Shown: positions 36,992 to 49,431 of the stretch, one piece after another
How positions within the stretch are numbered: position 1 is the first letter of the stretch
Layout of the letters: the number at the start of each line of letters is the position of its first letter
Source of the DNA: Flammula alnicola
Taxonomy: Eukaryota > Basidiomycota > Agaricomycetes > Agaricales > Strophariaceae
DNA: 64,000 nt
Direction: 5' to 3'
Assembly (NCBI GenBank): GCA_015499995.1
Contig: JADNRV010000089.1
Coordinates: 62,001 to 126,000 of the forward strand
The notes under the pieces: model-generated
Database searches by the model: none
What the model was told of the DNA's origin: nothing
What the model saw: only the letters and a program-made list of their open reading frames with translations
Translations under genes and position numbers: made by a program

Positions 36992-39900
36992 CTATAAGCT
37001 TGTGGGAGATCATGGCTGTTAGTAAGATCATGATTGCAGACATTTCGTTTAAATACTGACCACAAAGGAGGGGAGGTCTTGTGGTAAAAAGACGGGGCTA
37101 GAGCGATTCTGATGCTACGCCTGCCAGCAGGACTTTTCCTTTATGCTGCTGACCTTGTTCCCACCAGTGATTCGCAGCGACAGTGGGCTGCTTCGAACAC
37201 GTCCCTACTTTCGGACGAATATCAACATATCCGACGTCGAAAGGAAAAAGACAATAAGGAGGCCTGAGAAAGGGATCCTATCTTAGATGCTCCTTGGGGC
37301 TGGTTTACCACGCTGTTATCCGGGCGGTGTGCCTTTATCTTGGGTACAAAATGCCTTCCGTGGAGCTAAATCGTAGATAATCGACCCAGCTATTTGGCCA
37401 TCACCTTGGTCTCCGTTCTCAGTTCTGCGTCCATCTTGCACTCTCATCTTGACTGCCGATACAATCAATGTGATCCGGGGTTGCAAGGACGAATGGATAC
37501 GAAGAGTTTCTGGAGGCGTTTTGAAGGCTCTAATTCCCCACAAAATTGTTCGAAGAGTGGAAGGTTTTGAGGGCTTCCAAACGACAGACAGTCTTTCATT
37601 ATATCTCCTTATATTTGCCAAGCCTCTCACTGGAAAGCGGGCTTTTTATTTCCAGAACTTCGAGAGTTGTAATAGGTGACAGATATTAATACACAGCTGC
37701 CTCCGCTTCATGAAATAAAATTTTATCCACCAATTGCCACATCCTGTTTCAAATAGTACCGAGGTTGACACACTGATCGTTTTCCACAGTGCACCCACCT
37801 GTGGGACGCACACGACAGTATCCGATTTTAAATTTCAGTGCCATTAGAGGCGATTCTGTGAGGAACAGCAGACCTGAATGTGGGGACACAAAGGCTTAAA
37901 AGTACGTCAAATCAACGCACTTCCCCGGGGGTGGGGAATATCTCGTGAAGACGTCAAAACTGACAATGAGGGATGATAACTTGAAACGTGTTGATACCGG
38001 AGTGAGTGTTCTCCCACCAGACTTATGCTGAGTGCATTACGACACCCTGTGTGATATCAGGATGCCGATATGTCAATTCTTCCCCGAGTGTTGGGCGGCA
38101 ACGTCAAGTATGAGAGGTTTGTCCAGGTTCGGAGTTACTGGACAGACAATGATCATGATTCAGAGCAGGCATGAAAACAGACGCACAAATACCAGCAACG
38201 AAAGAGGAGAATTTCATGCGACTTGTGCGGCTCTGAAAAGGAGAATGCTTTGCATCGCAATGGCGACCGGTGCTCAGCGTAGATCTTCATTCCTTCCTAT
38301 AGAAAAGCATGCTTCCTCGTCAACCAAGATGATGGCAAGATGAAAACATGACTGACTCTCTCACAGAATGATTCGGTGAAATCTTTATGAACTAAAGCAG
38401 GAGGATCCACGGTCAATTCGGACGCTCGGTTGCCTGTCTGTCGAAATCATCATGAGTAAACGGCGAGGCCTATATATAGGTAAACGCTGACCATATTGAA
38501 AGGTGGTGACGCGATAGTACGGGGGTTGCAGAGATACGCCAACTTTGTTTTATGAAGCGAGAAGAAAGACATATTTCCGTCAGCCGGCATCTAAAGGTAG
38601 AACAATCTGAAAACTTACTAGACGGGATATCGATCAAGACGCTAAAAGCACATCGATCGAGCGGTGACAAATGCTGCAGGCTTCTGGTGTTGTTAAAAAT
38701 CAATCTAGGTGGAATACTAGCAGAAGAAGAAGACGCAATTCACGTGGGTCGGCGTCGCTATTAATCACAAGATTTTTAACACTGGCTTCCTCAGAGTTGA
38801 TAAGGTTTCCTACATTCTCCGTAGGCAGGCCGGACTGCGCTGCGCGAGCATGGCACACCTGGTGGGCTTCCTCAACAGGGTTGATGGTGAGCTCCCATGG
38901 GAACTGTATGCGCTCAGAGGCGCTCTCCCATCGCAGTTCCAGGACTTCTTCCAGCACCCATCTGATGGAATACCCATGTCGTTGACGAATGCAAAGGTTA
39001 AGTTATTTTAGAGGAAGGTTTCCTCTAAGGGATTCAACAGCTGATGCACACGTATTGCACCTGCTGATTATATTCATCAGCGATCATAAAAGATCACGGT
39101 ACGCCGTAGAGCCAAGCAGACGCACCAGCCTTGTGCCTGCGGCAGGCAGGGACTGTCGGACCTTTTACGAATCGGGCACCGGGCGGAGGCATATCGAAGA
39201 AACCGAAGAGTAGGATAGAGTTCGCTATCTCGGCCAGCATATTTGAATTAGTTCGCGAAGAGAGAGGGAATGCCTAGAACCTCAGGTGCGAGCGCAGTCC
39301 CAAGCGTACGCCGACGTTCGACAGCCTTTATCACCGCGGTTCTCCTTCAGTTCAATCCATGACATGTCGCGAATCTCGAAAGGACGCTCGATGGAGTGCG
39401 TTGAACGGGGAAAAGGAACGAAATTGGAAACAAATTTCGGCAAGTGACGTTTAGAAATGGGGTTAATATTTCCTTGGGTCGGTGATACTGGTCGACGGGG
39501 GAAAGTGGCGTTCGGCGACGGTGAATCAATTTTGGGTCCTAATATTGGAAAGCTGCTGATACCCCAGCGGAGAACATAATCAGATAAAGCACATAACGTC
39601 TGTTGGTTACAAAGCAATTCATAACATACGATTGGGAAATCAAGAACAGAAAACGAGAGTAGCGTGCAAAGTAGCGTGCAAAGTAGGTGGCCGTGGTCAA
39701 TATCAGCTTATCGATATGAAAAAAAAATGGGTCAAAATGAGACAAGGTGCTGCCTCGCCCCTCGGGAATAAACGAACACGTTGCACAACAGACCAGAGCG
39801 GCAGAGCCCTCAGCGCCGTTAGGCCGAACATGTGTTCCAGTGGCCTTGCTCTCGGATCCTCCACGTGCATGGCCGTCTCGAAACGACGTTCTAGGCGAAA

Positions 39901-41989
39901 ACGAGGACATTACCCCGTGGAATACATATCCGTCTTGAGGACATGTATCAAGGCATTAACCAGAGAGTTTAGGATACAAATAGGTTTGCCTGTGGCTGTT
40001 TGACATGGAATAACAGAGGGAAGGCTCAGTCCCTCATCGGAGCCGAAGATGGTCGAGCGAAATGCTCATTCATTAGCAAAGACATTGGACGGCTATCCCA
40101 TGATCAAGCGTCCAAGTGTTTGGAAAAGCGAGATAGGGCGACAAGTACACTGTTGTTCTGGCAAAGGCTTTGAGGCTCGATAAAATTCGCTATAAGAGAC
40201 AATAATGAACGGCTCACTACGATTCCGACTTAGCCGTTTGCAACATTTCCAATGCGGACAAAGGTGGTCAACTCCAACATACAAACGAAGTTTTTCCTAG
40301 GAACAAAGGACTTTCAGAATGGCTGTAGACGCGCACCACAGAAACACCAATGGGGGAACTGATTCCTTACCGTTATTTTTGAGTCGCGAGGGAACTATTT
40401 ATAAGACGCGACCATGTTATCTCTACATCCTCCCGAAGTTCTCTGGCCCGGGTAGACCCGCCCGAAACTTTACTTGAATGATGCAGTGCTGCAGATCATG
40501 AACGACGACGGGAATGGGAGCGCAGGCCATCTCGGCAAGGGAGAGATGTCCTTCAATAGAGGTGTTCGACCATCAGACTCTCCAACGAAAGTATTGCCTT
40601 GAGCGCGTGTAATGGCCTAGCAATGCCGAAGTTGAAGAGGGCTGAAGACTGTCGCCAAGGCAGTCGGAAGAAAGCAGTAGGAATGAAGCTTACGGTAATA
40701 AGGTTTGTCGTGAGAGGTACAGATTAACCCGGGGTTCTCAGGAGATGAATACAGGCTCGAGAATCCGGCGATTTCAGAACACGCTCGTCGTTCAATGGCG
40801 CGCGGGTCGCAGCCAGTCACCCCATCAATCAACGGGGTCTGCCTTGAAGTTGATGTGTTGTACGGGAAATGCCAGGAAAGGGGCGCAGGTAAGGTTGGCG
40901 GGAGCTCCACGGCAGGAATTCATTCTCGCTTTCGTCTTCTGACGTCCAAGCGTGTGCCTCTGAATCAAACTCCGTCTCCGGCAGGCCCGGCAGCTTGTTA
41001 GATGTGCGTCAAGGCCCTCTATTCACAGAAAAAGCCGAGAATTATGCTGCATTTTATGTTGAATATAAAATCTCCGAGCTCATTTACCCATATTCTCCTT
41101 TTTCTATGATAATCCAAGACTGTTGAGCAGCTGAAAGATTGGTCCGTGGTCGTATTTTGATTGTAGGAATGAAAATACAGGCACTCAGGCTGCCAGTGAG
41201 GCAGGTCGCTCTCTGAAAATTTTACGAGTTCCTTGTTCCTTCGAGCTGCAGCTGAGTGCCCATACATTACTTCCTTTTACCTTTTTTTATCATCGAAGCA
41301 GCTGTTTTTGGCAGTAAGTTTCGAAAAATTGAAGCACAGTGCAGCAAGCGATGCAGGTTAGTACATACCGAAGCCCCGGATTGGAATTCCAGACGGTCGA
41401 AAAATTCTAAATAAACCGTACCTTCAATTCATTATCTCCCTATTTTAATATGTATTGCAAAGAACCGGAGTAGGAAGCCGTGTATGGAGTTCAATTGGCC
41501 GCCACCTTGGACAAGCTTCTAGCTTTAACTTTTAAGTCCTTGCCTTTTGAGGGGTCAAACTTATTCTCGTTCTCTCTCTGCTGAGCCATAAAATAAATTT
41601 CTTCCAAATAAAATATTTCAATGTGTTAGGATGTCGTGAGAACAACCCTTGACAACCTCTTTAAAGTTGAGAGGCCTAAAGTACTGAAGCCCAGTGAGAA
41701 TGCCGGCGGTTCAGTTTGGCTTAGATTGGTTATGCTCGGTATTTACCAATTGCATCGGTTAAAATTGTTTACAGTCGGTCAAAAAAATGTAATTCTGTCG
41801 CTAGCTTAATTCTCCTCGCATAATTTCCATTCCATGTCAATTCCATATTCTAAATGCATCCAACATTTGTCATATTCACCTCCATGCAGGGCACACTTTG
41901 CAAAGTTCTCTTGCCAGTGGCTCAGAAAGTTGTTACTTCACGTGACCTGGAAACAGCCACTTCGGCCATCCACTGAGTCACTGACTCGA
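36992..41989. other. Gene-poor 5 kb stretch
   Basis: No gene could be supported. Weakly protein-like minus-strand frames occur at 38,700-39,230 (ELTINPVEEAHQVCHARAAQ) but have no start, stop or partner exons that fit, so they may be a gene remnant. A 12-base unit (AGTAGCGTGCAA) is repeated in tandem about 2.5 times at 39,658-39,685. The first few hundred bases are the promoter side of the HMG-box gene. Confidence 0.4.
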
Positions 41990-42865
41990 CTTGGACGTTT
42001 TCTCCGTTTTCACCCTAAGTTTCACCCTTCCTCTTTGCGCCAAGCCTGCCAGCGAGACCACCGAGCCAAATGAGACACCAGCAGTTTCATCTACAACGAA
42101 GGTGAGTACCACTTCAGACAATTGCTTGACACTGCCAATGGTGTTTGCGTCACGCTGACAGGATCGAGATAACATCTGCTGCGGGAGTTTCTCTTCAACC
42201 ACCGCCAGTTCCATCTGTGTCAAGGACAACGGTTCAGTCTCTGGAGTCATTGGCTGTTCCTCCATCAACTACGCCAGACTCGGCGGCTCCTCTTGATCAA
42301 GTACAGGATGCTGGAATGGGTGAAATTGGGGCATTAGTGGCGGGAGAGACAAGCTCTGGATAGGATCCAAGCTTTTCAAAGTACGTGTGATTCATGATCT
42401 TGGGACAACATTACTTACTGTACTCTATCTAGCTCTTAATGCTGAAAAATCCCCTGTGAGTCAGCCTGATTTTTTTCCATTCACCTCTCACTTACCACCT
42501 TGCATCGCACATTCTCTGCTCAAGTCACCTCTGGCCTGGCAGTCTCCTGCCTCGATATCATTAAATTAACTGGTATGCTTATCTATCCTGTCATGTTTTC
42601 CTGCTCGCGGATATTGCTCATCTCTAGCTAGCAAACCAGAGTCGCAAAGTGACACCGCAGATACCGTTGCGTCCAGCTCCAGATCGACTTTTGAAGCACT
42701 CCCAGAAAGTAAGAAGTGGTCAATTGTTTTTCACAAATTCGTAACTAATTGACTATCTTGTTTCAAGGTCCTTACTTCGCAAAGAAAAGCTCGAACAAAA
42801 GAAGGAAGCATGGAACACTGTTCCAAGATCGTGAACGGCCAATATCGCTCGGGGCTGGGATGTAG
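41990..42865 (+). CDS. Uncharacterised Ser/Thr/Pro-rich protein, small exons
   Basis: Several small plus-strand exons can be seen. One reads TLPLCAKPASETTEPNETPA and ends at a GTGAGT donor at 42,101. Another has VSLQPPPVPSVSRTTVQSLE and TTPDSAAPLDQ. Two later ones join cleanly: KPESQSDTADTVASSSRST, a phase-1 intron with GTAAGA donor, then PYFAKKSSNKRRKHGTLFQD and TAG at 42,863-42,865. Composition is low complexity with a basic patch near the C-terminus (KKSSNKRRKH) that could be a nuclear signal. Start codon and two of the joins are uncertain. No known domain. Confidence 0.35.
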
Positions 42866-45800
42866 GTCGCGAGGTCGAGAAACAACCCTCTATATTGGTT
42901 CTCTTGTGTTCTCTTCGGTACACCATATCATGTAGTACATGTAATGTTTTTGTCAGAAATGAACCGATTTTGTTCGATTATTGCTATGATAAATTACTCA
43001 CACCATTTGCAGCGCCTGGAATGGGAGGAAGGAAGCGCGGGATGCCCTGCCAAATTGAAACTCAGAAGCGGCAAGTTGGTGACTTCTGAACGTCAAATGC
43101 CAAAATCCTGCCGTGGAGCTCCCGCCAATGCTACGCAGGCTCGATACCGGACAGCTTAAAGGTGATTGGACGATGGGAAGTATCAGCCAAGTAACGGAAC
43201 CTGTCGCGAGGTGAACATGCTACATACACGGTAAGCAGTTACTGAGATATGAAAATCCGAGACACGCACCAATCAGGGATTTTCTCCCTCTATTGGTGCC
43301 GGAGGTTGCACATCAAGCGCCTCTGAAGTCACCCCGTTAAATATGACGACCTCGGCGCTACAACAAGCCTTGGGAAGTTCGTGAACCTGGTCCCCGAGTT
43401 CCCCATTAATGGAATTAGTCCAAGACGCAGGACATCCGCAGCATTCCCTTTGCATTTGTAGCCTTATAAGCTGAGGCAAAAAAATGTCGGGGAGGCCGAA
43501 AATACTGGTTAATCCCATAGATTCATGGTGGAAGAAGTTCAAGAACAACCATCAGGAAATCGGGGAAATTCCGATTTAGCAATATGACGTCTATGAGCGG
43601 CTACAATCAGATATTGATCTGGCAACACCTTACAACCGCATATATCAGGTCGGTAGGATGGTAACAACATTGCAAATTCACTGGAACATTATACTCAATA
43701 GACAGGACATGTATAATCTGCCATTGAGATTGTAATTCCGTTGTGAGGTAGCTGCCAAGTTGACAAGGACCTTGTGAACGTGGTATCAGGTGGCGGGTAC
43801 TTCACCTGTCATTATGATCTTTCAACCTTATGGTCAAAAATATATAAGGGCAATGTATAGGTTATGTAGGCTGGTATCTAACTGACATTGCTTTACAGGT
43901 ACTCAACAAGATTGCAGGCGGACTTTGAGCATATCAATGTATCATTGATTGATCATTGTTTATTCAAATTCTCCCCGCATACATGCTGAGGCTCAAAGTA
44001 CATTCCTTGCTATCCTATCTTAGACGTAGTCCACTTAAAGGAAACAATTAGCATGGCTCAATGACCGTCGATTTCTAGTCTGTCCCGCCAATTCACATAA
44101 AGGGGTGACAGGAACAGAGCCGTGGTGAGCCTGAGCAATGTAAATATCATCGTGACCGGCACAAATATACGGAGAATATATCCTCACAAGACTTTTTTGG
44201 TTGGAATTTGGAAAAGAAAAGAGAAGAGTATGTACATGTACATCCCCAAGTTGAAGTGCTATCGCAAAAGCCGAACGTTGAAATTCGCAAGTTCGTTCAA
44301 ACTCCGACACACGTGACTTTGTTGATATAAGTTCAACCCTGCGAATTCAACCGTTCGAACTCAACTTGTCTCTTACCACCACTCTTCTCCTTTCGTCCTC
44401 GCTTTTCTCCCTTCACCCTCTCAATGGCAACGAGGTAAGTCTCAAATCGAGTCTGCGAACCGTACTCACGACTCTGGTCATTTTCTACTAGATCCCCTCC
44501 CATGTGCCATCGCCATTTGGCGTCTTCATCTCTGACAACAACTCGGTAGGTTCAGCGCGACCTTACCAATCCCGGCAAGCATGGTCAGCCAAGACTGTCA
44601 TTACGTGGACAGGTGTGCACCTTAGCACGATTGCTGCTTTACATTACTAACAACCGCTGTTCCCCATCCCACCTTTCCTTTCCGCATAGCCTCCACCATA
44701 TATGCACATACAGGTATGTCTCTGAGTTGATATTCTGACGTTTCTATGCTAATCTGCAACTCTAGCCTGTCTTTAACTAACTTCACATGCAGTACGCTGT
44801 CCGACTCACTGTGCTTATGCTCTCGAAGGTGCCGCGGAACTGTGGGTTTGTGTAAGTCATTGTCATCTCAAGGCAATCATCGATTAACAGTGAATGCTTT
44901 TCCAGTGAAGCCGTTCCCCACCTGCCAACCACCTCCGCCATGCAAGAATGCACCAGTGACCATGCATACATCGTCTCTTGAGCTGGTCATTGCCAGAGCT
45001 CGCTTGGGGATGCTCTTGAATCGTCTTTCTGCTTCTTGGTTTTGTTGATAGTATACTACTCAATGTATTTGCTTCGCTATTCAATAAATTTGTTTCTATC
45101 TATTTTGTTTACATAACGTGAATGCAAAGATTATTACACAGGGTTCAGATATTGAAAGGGATATGAGATTGTGAAGGCCCTATGAGTATTTCAGAATCTT
45201 ATAACCTGTAGATGAACCGCCAAAAATATGGCAGCCGGCTTGTCGTCATACCCAGACTCGATATCAAATCACAGTGATGCGGCAGCGTTACGGTAACCTC
45301 GTGATACATCATCTGAAATATTAACCGGACCTGCTACTGTCTAGCTATTTCTGGCATTGTGAGTTGATGTATAATATTATAACGAGCTCATAACGCCGAT
45401 GGCACTCTATAATGCATTTTGTATGCTCATATTGCAAGATAGCAATTTCCACAATTTACTGATGACAGTTAGGACGTTAAAAATATGTGGCTGTGTCAAT
45501 GTGTGTGGTGCATCCTTCCATTCCAAATGATTTAACACTCTTCAAATCCAGACCCTGTTTTGGACCCTGTCTTGAACCATGACGAGCGCTAAAAGAGATC
45601 CTTGCTCCACTCAGTGCGTAGCGCGGACTAAAAAAAATTGGAAACTCATACTGTGAGCTTAAATGCACAGCTTGAGTGGAAGTTCCAGTTCTGCAGATTC
45701 CTTCGGTGTTTCGAAGAGCAGACCGGCGGCCGTCAACGCAAGACTCACACCTCTTTCCCCGAAGTCAACTGAAAAAGAGTGGCCTTTGTTTCTTCCTGAC

Positions 45801-47319
45801 TTTCCCTCGCCATCTCTCGCCATGTGCCAATCTGCTAATGATCTTTTTACACCTGAAAATACTACTGGAAGGAAATGAACAGAATCACATGTGTTAGCAG
45901 GTAATCTTGATAGTCTCATATTCCGTGTAAGTTGTATATATACAGTCTAAATGCTCGGTCTTTTCACGGCAGAATTCGAAACACGCCTTAATTTTGTTAC
46001 CGTGGCTGATTTTCCGCAGTACTCTCTATATATCTGATATTGGATGTAGAGGTATGTCCGATAGAATTCATTTTTAGTACTTAACTGATTCGGTTGCGAT
46101 TTCCAAGAATCTGTGCTAGAACATCGGCGGAGGCCACCATCTAATAATATTGCAATGAGGTTGAAGAAAACGTCATGCTTCTACATGCAATTTTACCAAA
46201 GGTGACTATTGCCGTGACCTCGTTGCTATCTCTTTATAATGAGATTTCGTTGTGCTCCAGAGTCCTCAAGTTGCGGAGTACAAGGAACTCCGCGACTCCT
46301 TTATTTTGAGGGCATGAAGAAGTCTACTTGCGATAACCTCTCCTCATAGTGTAGCCCGAGGGCGTATAGAGGAGATAGGCTCACTCAGCAAACATCCATG
46401 AGACCTTAGGAGACCTTATTATGCTTCACTAGGTTCCTTTAACTCTCGCATATCCTGCCAGCTTCTTGATCCCAAAGATAACGAAGATGGAGAGAGCTTC
46501 TCTCCATTGACTGATCGATATCACCTTCAAGCCTGCTTCATTGAATCCAATTGAAGCTTGATTTATCTGGAATGGTAATGCACATTTTTGGTCTGGATGG
46601 ATTGGCCATGACATGTAATCGATATGAACACCCCTAACGACGTTTACTTCATTGGGGAGTGTTCATTTTAAGCACAATGGCAACACATGAGTGATTCAGC
46701 AGGAAGGCATCTCAACTCGCACCCAGAATCCATTTTTGTAGACAGGTGTAGCTAGGCATCCCGAGACCAGATTGGATCCAATATACCGTTATATAGACAC
46801 CACTATACAGCCGTTTGCAGCGGCCGCGGGTGCAAGGTGTAAGGAGATTACGTAAGTCGTAATTACACACATTCTTGCTGCGCTATTTTTTGTGTCATTC
46901 GGTAAAGCCATTTCCTCACATAGTACCCATTTCCTGGCCATGGCCCGAAGCGTGCGAAAGGCATACATACTGAGCGCTGAGCGCCTAAGTATACTTACAG
47001 GATTTCTCTGGGCTTTCAGCAAATGATGGCCGCCAAGGGATTTTATGTTTCGATCGTCAGACAATCACTGCGGGCGGTGCAGAAGCCGAAAATAGGATCA
47101 ACATTCGTGCCTGATGCATTCAGAGTCCATATCGAAAACTTACAGGCGATTCCGCTTGATTTCAGACATATGTGTCTAAGCCGTTAGGGTGGAGAAGGCG
47201 TTCCGGAAATACTCGGCCACAGTTGCAAGGGTCGTTTAAGTCTTTCTACATAACCCAGTTTGCGCGCGTTCTGCCGTTGTTGGTTACCCTCTCGACCTTG
47301 GCTGGATTTTCTTTCGCCT
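42866..47319. other. Gene-poor 4.4 kb stretch
   Basis: No gene is supported. At 44,400-45,050 a start MATR followed by several possible tiny exons, and a frame with VKPFPTCQPPPPCKNAPVTM, was considered, but the joins do not hold together. The rest is AT-rich with short frames only. Confidence 0.4.
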
Positions 47320-49066
47320 ATGCCTCTACAAACGAACGACGCTCTAGGACGATGTAAAGACCTCGTCTTATATTTCTTAATTGCGGCTGTCTTCTCGGAG
47401 AAACTGGTGTTGGAGGTTAATGCACATGTCGCGGCATGGCACAAAGGTGCGCAGTTTTATCCTACGAGACTGGCAATGGTTCGGTTTTCCTGATTTTATA
47501 CTTAGGAATGTACTGTATTAATGGGACGACAGCTGGCGTCGAAGATGAAGACACGAACTCGGCGGTACAACCTCTGTTCCAGGTGTGCAATCTGTGTTAC
47601 TGCTTATTTTCGAACGTTAGTCGCTTATATTTCCTCTTTTTCTCTCTTCGTTCTTTTCAGCTTAACAAAACGGACTGGTGGATGCATCACTTCAACGGCG
47701 TACGTATCCTATATATCCTTGGCACCATTTCCCTCCTTTTGCTTATCAGCCGCCCTACCATTCATTAGTGCGATCAATTTCCACCTGCTTCGGGAGATTT
47801 TCTGGAACTGTACGTTGTCTCAATCCGTATACCATCTCCTCGAACTCTCTAATCTTTGTTTGCTCCTCACAACAGTCCATCCAATGGGAATTTTACGGTT
47901 GAGCTTGCTGTCAACCGCGCCTTTACCACATTGTCATATAACGGCACAAGAACAGCGCTCTACGGAGATGGGCAGGATCACCCTGGTCTGGGAGTGACGC
48001 TTGAGGGCAAAACCGACGCCAACGCTTGTATCACGAATCCCAACAGTCAGTCCACTTCTTAAATGTTCTCTGTCGCTTGTTTTCACTCTGGGTACTTACG
48101 GCGATGTCGACAGTCCACACCCAAAACGAGACCATGGCGGCTGGGACGATCTTCGCTATTTCATACACCTCGGATATCACTCAGGTCACGGAGGATAATC
48201 TAGTCGTTTTCACGGTTCTACCAAAGTGCGTGTTACATTCTTCTCCAAAATATCATCTTCTTACGTGTATATATGTTGTGTCTCACAGTACTCCTTGGCA
48301 GAGAATTGCGACTTACAAAGTTCCCAATTTACCCGCCTGTCCAGCTGGCGGCTGCATTTGTGCAGTAAGTTTCATTGCTCTTTACCCTGGTTTTAAGCTT
48401 AATGGGAATGACCTTACAGTGGGGCTGGGTAAGTTTCGTCGTGTCGTACAAGTAAAATTGAAATGACCTTCGATGCCAGGTAGCAGACAACTGCGGCGAG
48501 CCGAACATGTACATGCAGCCATTCAGATGCAAGGTGACAGGGAAAACAGGGAATGCGGCAGTCTCTCCTGGGACGCCACCAGTGTGGTGCGAAGACAACC
48601 AGAGCAAGTGTGTTGCAGGCGCGAAGCAGGTACGTGTAGCAATATCATGTTTGACTCCATCATTGACGTCGAATTGCGTTATATGATATTATTTTCTTAT
48701 TCAGATGGTGTTTTGGAATCAATTGGAAGCCAACAACGTTGCAGTATCTGGGAACGATCTGTCCGGAGATGCGAAGTCGCCTACCTATAATTCGAAAATG
48801 GGATTTACTTCTGGTGAGTTGGCGTTCCTCAGTCACTAGTCCTCTTCCATTTTCCCGCGACTTCCAGATTCTTACTGGAAATCTTTTGATCTTAAACGAT
48901 AGGCGCTCAAACGGATATCTTCCAAACTGCTGGAACAGCAACTTCTACGTACATCCCTCCTGCATCAGCGCCGACCTCGAGCGCCATCCGCCCATGTATG
49001 ACTGCTAGCCTGTGGACGGCATGGGCGCTTTTCATTCCGTTAGGACTTTTCATGGCAGGCCTATGA
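47320..49066 (+). CDS. AA14-family lytic polysaccharide monooxygenase, GPI-type tail
   Basis: ATG 47320 starts a signal peptide ([20 protein letters not shown]) that ends just before [18 protein letters not shown]. The mature protein would thus begin with the histidine that forms the copper histidine brace. Exons at 47320-47446, 47506-47582, 47661-47699, 47767-47807, 47876-48045 and onward from 48114 join in frame. Diagnostic AA14 stretches are [45 protein letters not shown] (second brace His), [59 protein letters not shown] and [10 protein letters not shown] Thr/Ser/Pro linker leads to a hydrophobic end ([17 protein letters not shown]), a typical GPI-attachment signal. Characterised AA14 enzymes oxidatively cleave xylan bound to cellulose. 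The GPI tail would hold this one at the cell surface, which is inferred. Confidence 0.9.
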
Positions 49067-49431
49067 CCATGAGTGGACTTCGACACATTTTGCCACCGAG
49101 GCGACAAACTATTGCGATATCTATCCCTGCCATTGCATGGGCTCAAACATTTTACTGCTCCATCTATTCGCTTTGTAAACTAGTACATACGTGCCACGAT
49201 ATGTACGTGTCTATCCGCATTCTGCTTTCTCTTCCGGCCCCATGTGTTCTCGATCCGTGTACTATGTATTTCTGTCACTTACATATAATTGTACTATGGA
49301 CCGTAGCTTATTACCTCTAGATGTACTTACGTGTCATATGAACAATGATTAATGGGATTCGTTTTTATTGTTTCCGTGAAGTTATTTATTAAAACGTTGT
49401 ACATAGCGTAGAATAACCATTCGAATGTGCA
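49067..49431. other. Shared 3' region of convergent genes
   Basis: About 365 AT-rich bases between the stop codons of the AA14 gene (plus) and the second Hsp12A-like gene (minus). No open frame of note. Confidence 0.5.

Noticed and set aside
38700..39230. Minus-strand protein-like frames
   Set aside because: No start, stop or consistent splicing, and no recognised motif; at most a remnant.
44400..45060. Possible small gene or pheromone-like precursor (MATR start, Cys near the C-terminus)
   Set aside because: The last residues are SWFC without a CaaX box, and the tiny exons cannot be joined convincingly.
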